In this document: positions 58,818 to 64,000 of the stretch, in pieces
How the letters are laid out: each line of letters opens with the position of its first letter
How positions within the stretch are numbered: position 1 is the first letter of the stretch
Assembly (NCBI GenBank): GCA_051651625.1
Contig: JBOFSQ010000073.1
Span: forward strand, 1-64,000
Reading direction: 5' to 3'
DNA length: 64,000 bases
Origin: JBOFSQ01 sp051651625
GTDB taxonomy: Bacteria; Planctomycetota; Planctomycetia; Pirellulales; Thermoguttaceae
Notes under the pieces: generated by a model
The model's input: the letters and a program-made list of their open reading frames with translations, nothing else
Told to the model about the DNA's origin: nothing
Databases searched by the model: none
Position numbers and translations under genes: made by a program

Positions 58818-60035
58818 TCAGGTCAGGCATTCAATTGTCGTATCCAGAAGAGAATTAAAGTATTTTTCATATTCAACAATCAGAGTATCTGGTTCCCAAC
58901 GTCTGGCATGGCAACGGCATTGCTCGCTGACTTTCATGTAAAAATCTTCATCATCCCACAAACGTACAATTGTTTCAACCCATGGAGCAGCTTCCTCTTC
59001 GGTTATAGGTGTGCGACTTTTGGGTGTGTATTTTTCAGGGACATTAAACAAGAAACCTGAATCGCCGCATGTTTCTGGCAGCGAACCGCGATTACTCGCC
59101 AAAACGGGAATTCCATTTAGCATCGCTTCCGCTGGAATACGTCCAAAAGATTCCCATCAAAGTGATGGCATAAGAATGACACGAGTAACATTGTAAAAAT
59201 CACGCGGGTCAGGCGTATTGGGCATCGATACAATACTTGTAATGCCTGTAAAATCCAAGCCTGTTTGACGAACCCATTCGGCATGACCTCTACTTTCGAC
59301 GATAAGGAGCGGAATATCAGGACGGGAGTGACCGAGCATTTGGGCGATGCGGGCGAAGACAAAAAGTCCCTTGTGAATTTGGGGATTGACAAATGTGACG
59401 TGCCGTTTTGTTTGTGAGTTTGGAGAGACCTGTATTTTTGTTACTTGAATAGGAGACGCAAGCGGTGTTGCGCAAACTCCTAGCTTGGCATATTGCTCAG
59501 CAGCAAAACGTGATGGCACGAGAATACCATCGAAAGAACGGAAAAAACTTGCATTATTGTACTCAAAATTGCGGAGCCAAAAGACGGTGCGGATGCCTCT
59601 TGTTTTTGCTGCTTGAAATAGAAATGGCATAAACGACTGCCCGCCATAAGTTAGCAGGATATCTGGTTGCCAGTCATCTAAAATTTCTTGAAAAAGTCGC
59701 AAAAACGTGTTAGCAATCTCCGCAGGTGGTTGGGCAGTTCTGTTTTTGGGAAGAAAAATTGCGCCACTAACTCCACAAGCACGGTAACCGATCAAATCAA
59801 ATGCAACGGTGTCATGTTGCAGCGAGGTGACTTGAAATGGAATGCGTTGATTTGTCAATACCTGCAGAACATCTGGCTGTGGCATAGAGTCGAAAACAGA
59901 ACCACACAAAACGCGAACGTCCCAGTGACGAGCGGCGAGCATTCCGAGTAATTCATTCGCCGAAATCGCCGCGCCGCTGGATGAGTCCAGAATCGAGTGA
60001 TAGGAAGCAAATAAAATCTTCTTACGCTTACACAT
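58818..60035 (-). pseudogene. Group 1 (GT4-type) glycosyltransferase interrupted by one TGA
   Basis: The N-terminal part (292 aa) begins KKILFASYHSILDSSSGAA and has the Rossmann pattern of GT-B enzymes. The same frame resumes after the TGA at 59157-59159 as WESFGRIPAEAMLNGIPVLA and runs to 58818. In the family the interrupted position reads PSLWWESFGR, so TGA stands exactly where a Trp (TGG) is expected. One base change explains it. Other genes here use TGA as a true stop, so recoding is unlikely. Whether this is a dead gene, a recent mutation or a sequence error cannot be decided. Base composition is richer in A+T than the neighbours. Confidence 0.85.
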
Positions 60036-60085
60036 TTATTGAAAACTAGAAGCAAGCTCAAGTGAAAGCTTGAGATTCGTTGGGG

Positions 60086-60970
60086 TTATTCCTGAATGTT
60101 GTCAGCACAAACAATGGGCAACTCATATAAGACCGTCGTTTTGTTGGCAGAGTTTATATCTTGAACTGCGATTTTTAACGTATATTTCCCGCTTTGATTC
60201 AACGGAAACCGATACACGACTCTCAATGTCCGTCCGACATCACGAGGGTCTATTCTAGCCGAAAAGAGGGAACCCGGAAGCATGTCCGACATCATCTCGC
60301 TAAAATTTACGGTTTGCCCTTTGTCATTGGTTAAAATGAGCTCGAACATTGCACTCATATCGTTGGTAGCATTGATAGACAAACCTCCAACATCTAATGA
60401 AAGTTGTACCTGCGCGCCAACGGAAAAGAGATTAGAGCCTGAAATCCATCCTGTGCCACCGATTTCATGTGAAAGCAGAATGTTTCGCAACCCAAAAGTG
60501 TTTTCTGGAAGGATGACAATATCCTCACTTTTTTTGTACTGAATCCTCTTTAAGCTATCATTGACGATTACTTGAAATTCGTACTTGCCCGCTTCGATCA
60601 CAATAGGAACACGGCATCCGCTTTGTAGAAAAAATGGAGATTTGTCATCGAACAATTTTACCTTGTGATATTCAAAATCAGTAACAGACACGACATCTCC
60701 ACTGGTTTTGTTGACCAAACGACAACTGGTTTCAAAAACACAGAGGTTTTCCGATGCAAGTTCTACGGGCATCCGCAGAGAAACGCATATGAACTCTCCG
60801 GGAAAAAAACATCTCTGCTCAGTGACTCTGACAAATCCGACAGGTCCGTAAATAAAACGAATAGAAATATCAGAACCGCTTGTACTAGACTCTGTTGTTT
60901 TGCTTATTTCTTCTGAAGTCCAACCAGTCGAGATTAGACAAAACACAACAAAAAAAAGTTTCGTCAGCAT
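60086..60970 (-). CDS. Secreted beta-rich protein, function unknown
   Basis: 294 aa from the ATG at 60970. Signal peptide about 1-19 (CLISTGWT). The mature protein has three or four Ig/CARDB-like beta segments (PGEFICVSLRMPVELAS, AGKYEFQVIVNDSLKR, GAQVQLSLDVGGLS, NQSGKYTLKIAVQDINSANK), typical of small secreted planctomycete proteins. It sits upstream of the broken glycosyltransferase on the same strand and shares its AT-richer composition. Confidence 0.65.
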   Translation of the reverse strand: MLTKLFFVVFCLISTGWTSEEISKTTESSTSGSDISIRFIYGPVGFVRVTEQRCFFPGEFICVSLRMPVELASENLCVFETSCRLVNKTSGDVVSVTDFEYHKVKLFDDKSPFFLQSGCRVPIVIEAGKYEFQVIVNDSLKRIQYKKSEDIVILPENTFGLRNILLSHEIGGTGWISGSNLFSVGAQVQLSLDVGGLSINATNDMSAMFELILTNDKGQTVNFSEMMSDMLPGSLFSARIDPRDVGRTLRVVYRFPLNQSGKYTLKIAVQDINSANKTTVLYELPIVCADNIQE

Positions 60971-61581
60971 GATTATTGTATCCTTTCTGAAAATAAGTAT
61001 AGGGCACATCCCATTCAATTCTGCTGTTTACAAAAAGACAGACCCCACAAAATATATTTGTGACTTGCTTTTTGGTCAAAATGTAAAATAGAGCCGCCGT
61101 GGCTACGACGATCTGGCTATCACTCGGCAAAAAAACTGGTGCAATGGCAGTACCAGCGACAGGCAAGATGGACAAGCTGGAGAGGGTAAGACGCTCCTAT
61201 AGTTGTTCAAAGTAGAGCGACCTCCTGCTTGAGATTGTTTTTGCCATCTTTTGTGTTTTTTCGCATAGCTAATTTCCTCGCATGGAAAAGGTGAGAAAAT
61301 GGAACGCACCGCATCGACACCGCAGAACTAACCAAGCTTATGGTTAATTGTAGCAGTTGAAGTATCGGTGTCAACAAGGTTCGCTTGAATTCATCGGCAT
61401 TTCGGCATTATCAAGTGGAAACGTGCCACTCTAGTTGCCCTATGATACGCAGGGCAGGTCACTGTCCACTAGACGTGCCATGTCAGGGCAGTGCGAGAGC
61501 AATCTATACCACAGAACTCCCCCAAGATTGACGTTTACCGAAGTCGGTGTAGAATCGTACTTGCCACAGGAGATTCCCACA
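60971..61581. other. 611-bp intergenic region
   Basis: No convincing gene or repeat was found. A minus-strand open frame at 60885-61175 with a hydrophobic start (LPVAGTAIAPVFLPSDSQIV) overlaps the secreted gene and is probably spurious. GGAGATTCCCACAATG at 61570 is the SD and start of the following pseudogene. Confidence 0.5.
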
Positions 61582-62501
61582 ATGAGCAAGTACATCAATC
61601 AATATACCGACTTCGGTTTCAAGAAGTTGTTCGGCGAAGAGGCGAATAAAGATTTGCTGATCGACTTTCTCAACACGCTTCTTCCGCAGCGTCACCAGAT
61701 CAGTACGATCAAGTTTCGCAATCCAGACGTTCTCGGCGAGTCGGTCGAAGACCGCCGAGCGGTGTTCAACATCTACTGCGAAAACGCCGAACGCGGGCCG
61801 TTCATCGTCGAGATGCAGAAGGCCGAACAAGCACACTTCAAAGACCGCAGTGTCTAATACGTCGCGCATCCGATCCGCGAACAAGCCGTGAAAGGCAAGG
61901 TGTGGAACTTGTGAGCAACGAACCGTCTACTTCATCGGTATTCTCGACTTCGTGTACGACAAGCACGATTCGTCGCCAATTTTGATTCGAGAGGTTTCGC
62001 TCAAAGACCAGTTTGGCAAAGAGTTTTACGAGAAGTTGCAGTTGATTTACGGCCAGATGCCGCTCTTCACGAAAACGGAATCAGAGTTGAAGTCGCACCA
62101 AGACAAGTGGCTCTATTTTCTCAAAAACCTGCCAGACTTAAACCACATTCCTGCAATAATGAAAGAGGAGGTTGTATTTGCGAAGGCGTTCCACACGGCA
62201 GAAGTCGCGGCAATGAACGACATCGAACGCGCCGCCTAATAACAAGCTCTGAATGACTACTGGACATACTTTTGTCTACGATTGAGTTTGCGCACGACGC
62301 CGGTAAAAAACTGGTCTGAAACAAGGACTGAAACGCGGAGTTGCAAAAGGTCGCAGGGAAGGAATCAAAGAAGGGATGGAGAAATGCCGCGACGAGCGAA
62401 CCATCGAAATTGCCCGCAGTATGAAACAAGAAGGTCTTGATGCCAGCTTTATTGCCAAAATGACCGGACTTCCTCTGGAAGAGATTGAACAAATCGCGTG
62501 A
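61582..62501 (+). pseudogene. Decayed Rpn/PD-(D/E)XK-family transposase
   Basis: Start MSKYINQYTDFGFKKLFGEE with SD GGAG matches the Rpn (YhgA-like, PDDEXK transposase) family, including FIVEMQKAEQ near residue 78. The frame then breaks: TAA at 61855, a frameshift near 61912, continuation TVYFIGILDFVYDKHDSSP to a TAA at 62237, another shift, and a final piece reading GRREGIKEGMEKCR and KMTGLPLEEIEQIA to TGA 62499. At least four lesions. The last piece is the usual coiled Glu/Gly-Lys tail of these proteins. Confidence 0.85.
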
Positions 62502-62549
62502 ACTAGAGCAGTTTACGTTTTATACTGAAGCCGGTTTGAATTTCGCGCA

Positions 62550-62625
62550 GTAAAAACGGTAGCGGCCCAGCGAGGCTGCGGTACGCCAGAAGGCGAAGGG
62601 ATGCAAATCGACCCGACTCGGGTCT
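62550..62625. repeat. Repeat F (copy 2), inverted
   Basis: AAAACGGTAGCGGCCCAGCG, then GGTACGCCAGAAGGCGAAGG and CGACCCGACTCGGG. Inverted relative to copy 1 at 47976. Confidence 0.75.
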
Positions 62626-62687
62626 ACTGGATCCAGTTTTAGAGTATACGACCGTTCACACATCCACAACAACAGGAGAAACTTCCA

Positions 62688-64000
62688 ATGAAACGTTCCA
62701 CCATTCTTGCACTGACCATCGTTGCGATGTCTGCGATGACGGTCGTCGCCGCGACGATTGAAGAGTCGTTCCGCACGCCGCCCGACGCGACGAAGCCGGG
62801 CTGTTATTGGTACTGGATTAACGACAACGTATCGAAAGATGGCGTCGTCCGCGACCTTGAGGCGATGCACGAAGTCGGGATCGGTCGCGCGTTCATCGGC
62901 AACATCGGTGAACAAGATGGCGACTACGGCAAAGTCAAACTCCTCTCCGACGAGTGGTGGGACATTACGCACGAAGCTGTCAAAACCGCAACAAAACTCG
63001 GTATCGAAATCGGAATGTTCAACAGTCCGGGCTGGAGCCAGTCGGGCGGGCCATGGGTCAAACCGGAACAGTCGATGCGTTATCTCGCCACGAGCGAAGC
63101 GCGCGTCGCGGGCGGAAAGAAAGTTAACGTCAAGATTCCCGCGCCGGGAAAAGACTTTCAAGACGTGCGAACTATCGCATTCCGCACACCCAAAGACGAC
63201 GCCGTTTCAATCCGCGACATGAAACCGACGATCACCACACTTCCCAAGATGGAAGCGTGTGAGAAGATCGCTGATGGCAACGCCGCAACCGTTCTCACTG
63301 TCACGCCGACCAAAGAGCGAACGTGGAGCATCGACTTCACTACCGAAAAACCGTTCACTGCGCGAAGCGTCGTCTTGAACGCAACCGCGCCGAGCAGCGG
63401 CGTTCTCGAAGTCAGTGTACCGAACGAGTCGGGCGACGGGTTCCGCGTCGTCAGCAAAACGCGGTTTGACCGCAGCAATCCCAGCATAAGCGTCGGCTTC
63501 GTCCCGTACGCGCCGGTCGTTGTGTCGATCCCCGCGACGACGGCGAAATCGTTCAGGCTCGGCATAAGTGAGAATCACGGCGGAACGTTTTCCGAGATCG
63601 ACATTCTCTCTGCGCCGCGAGTTGAATCGTTCGCAGAAAAAACGCTTGCGAAAATGTGGCCGACTCCGCTGCCGCTCTTCGGTGCGTACCTTTGGCGGTC
63701 GCAACCGGAAATCGACGACGCCGCAACAATCATTCCGCGCGATGGCGTCATCGACATCTCCAAATATATGAAGCCCGACGGAACGCTCGAATGGGATGCG
63801 CCCGATGGCGACTGGATTGTTCAGCGAACAGGAATGCTGACAACCGGCGTTCAAAACTCGCCCGCGACGAAAGAAGCGAAAGGACTCGAAATCGACAAGA
63901 TGAGCCGCAAACACGCCGCGTTCCACTTCGACGCATACATGGGCAAAGTTTTGGAAAAGATTCCCGCCGCTGATCGTGAGTCGTTCAAGGTCGTCGTGCA
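62688..64000 (+). CDS. Secreted GH106 alpha-L-rhamnosidase, 3' end beyond window
   Basis: At least 437 aa, no stop before the window edge. SD AGGAGAA 8 bases before the ATG at 62688; signal peptide about 1-22 (TVVAATIEE). SFRTPPDATKPGCYWYWIND followed by VVRDLEAMHEVGIGRAFIGN and MFNSPGWSQSGGPWVKPEQS is the GH106 N-terminal barrel pattern. GH106 enzymes release terminal L-rhamnose. The usual family length is above 800 aa, so about half is missing. It links to the RhaT-like importer at 30.5 kb by inferred function. Confidence 0.85.
   Translation, partial: MKRSTILALTIVAMSAMTVVAATIEESFRTPPDATKPGCYWYWINDNVSKDGVVRDLEAMHEVGIGRAFIGNIGEQDGDYGKVKLLSDEWWDITHEAVKTATKLGIEIGMFNSPGWSQSGGPWVKPEQSMRYLATSEARVAGGKKVNVKIPAPGKDFQDVRTIAFRTPKDDAVSIRDMKPTITTLPKMEACEKIADGNAATVLTVTPTKERTWSIDFTTEKPFTARSVVLNATAPSSGVLEVSVPNESGDGFRVVSKTRFDRSNPSISVGFVPYAPVVVSIPATTAKSFRLGISENHGGTFSEIDILSAPRVESFAEKTLAKMWPTPLPLFGAYLWRSQPEIDDAATIIPRDGVIDISKYMKPDGTLEWDAPDGDWIVQRTGMLTTGVQNSPATKEAKGLEIDKMSRKHAAFHFDAYMGKVLEKIPAADRESFKVVV

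Noticed and set aside
59157..59159. UGA recoded as tryptophan
   Set aside because: Many intact genes here end in TGA at the expected length (kinase, sulfatase, adk, cysA), so TGA is a stop in this genome.
60885..61175. Minus-strand 96-aa frame upstream of the secreted protein gene
   Set aside because: It overlaps the signal peptide region of the better-supported gene in another frame and has no Shine-Dalgarno sequence or recognisable motif.
1..64000. tRNA, rRNA and riboswitch genes
   Set aside because: No T-loop/anticodon pattern, conserved rRNA segment or known riboswitch core was noticed by eye; a covariance-model scan would be needed to exclude them.

Overview
The window looks like chromosomal DNA of a planctomycete-type (Planctomycetota, PVC superphylum) heterotroph. 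The grounds are a DUF1559 prepilin-like protein, a Minf_1886-family protein, a secreted sulfatase, a GH106 rhamnosidase, and four large secreted proteins related to the hydrazine synthase alpha subunit family (HZS-alpha-like beta-propeller plus c-type heme motifs, two with discoidin-like domains). It also carries many short structured intergenic repeats. Assignment to phylum is an inference from protein families; no rRNA or tRNA gene was noticed.

Layout. 0.4-10.1 kb (minus strand): membrane Ser/Thr kinase with WD40 repeats, an MNT/HEPN toxin-antitoxin pair, dapA, a GH38-like protein, a sulfatase, a Minf_1886 protein and a PIN-TRAM membrane protein. 10.5-15.5 kb: a secreted TPR/CHAT-like protein and a DsbD-like thiol reductase whose N-terminus looks like a type IV prepilin. 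15.5-19 kb is a graveyard of mobile and defence-type genes: a second nucleotidyltransferase/HEPN pair, an HNH remnant, a truncated DUF1016 gene and two copies of a 270-bp structured repeat. 19-27.6 kb: three consecutive HZS-alpha-like genes. 28-30 kb: lipoprotein and DUF1559 protein with a G12 tract. 30.5-37.3 kb: a sugar-catabolism set (RhaT-like permease, SDR, zinc alcohol dehydrogenase, DeoC) with small proteins between. 37.5-40.7 kb: an RND pump.

41-52 kb is mostly plus strand: apgM, a long TPR protein, fliM, a pterin-binding methyltransferase, a DNA methyltransferase fused to HNH, and a fourth HZS-alpha-like gene. Four copies of a 140-bp MITE-like inverted repeat sit only in or next to this block. 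52.2-56.3 kb (minus): FAD/NAD oxidoreductase, cdsA-map-adk. 56.4-58.7 kb (plus): cysA-like ATPase and proB, translationally coupled. 58.8-61 kb is a more AT-rich island with a glycosyltransferase interrupted by one TGA and an unknown secreted protein. The window ends with a decayed Rpn-type transposase and a GH106 alpha-L-rhamnosidase cut by the window edge.

Two themes tie the window together. One is degradation of sulfated or deoxy-sugar-rich polysaccharide (sulfatase, GH38-like, GH106, RhaT, SDR, ADH, DeoC). The other is an intergenic landscape built from at least six repeat families plus a short motif (core CCGTTCACGG) that recurs at gene borders about 25 times.
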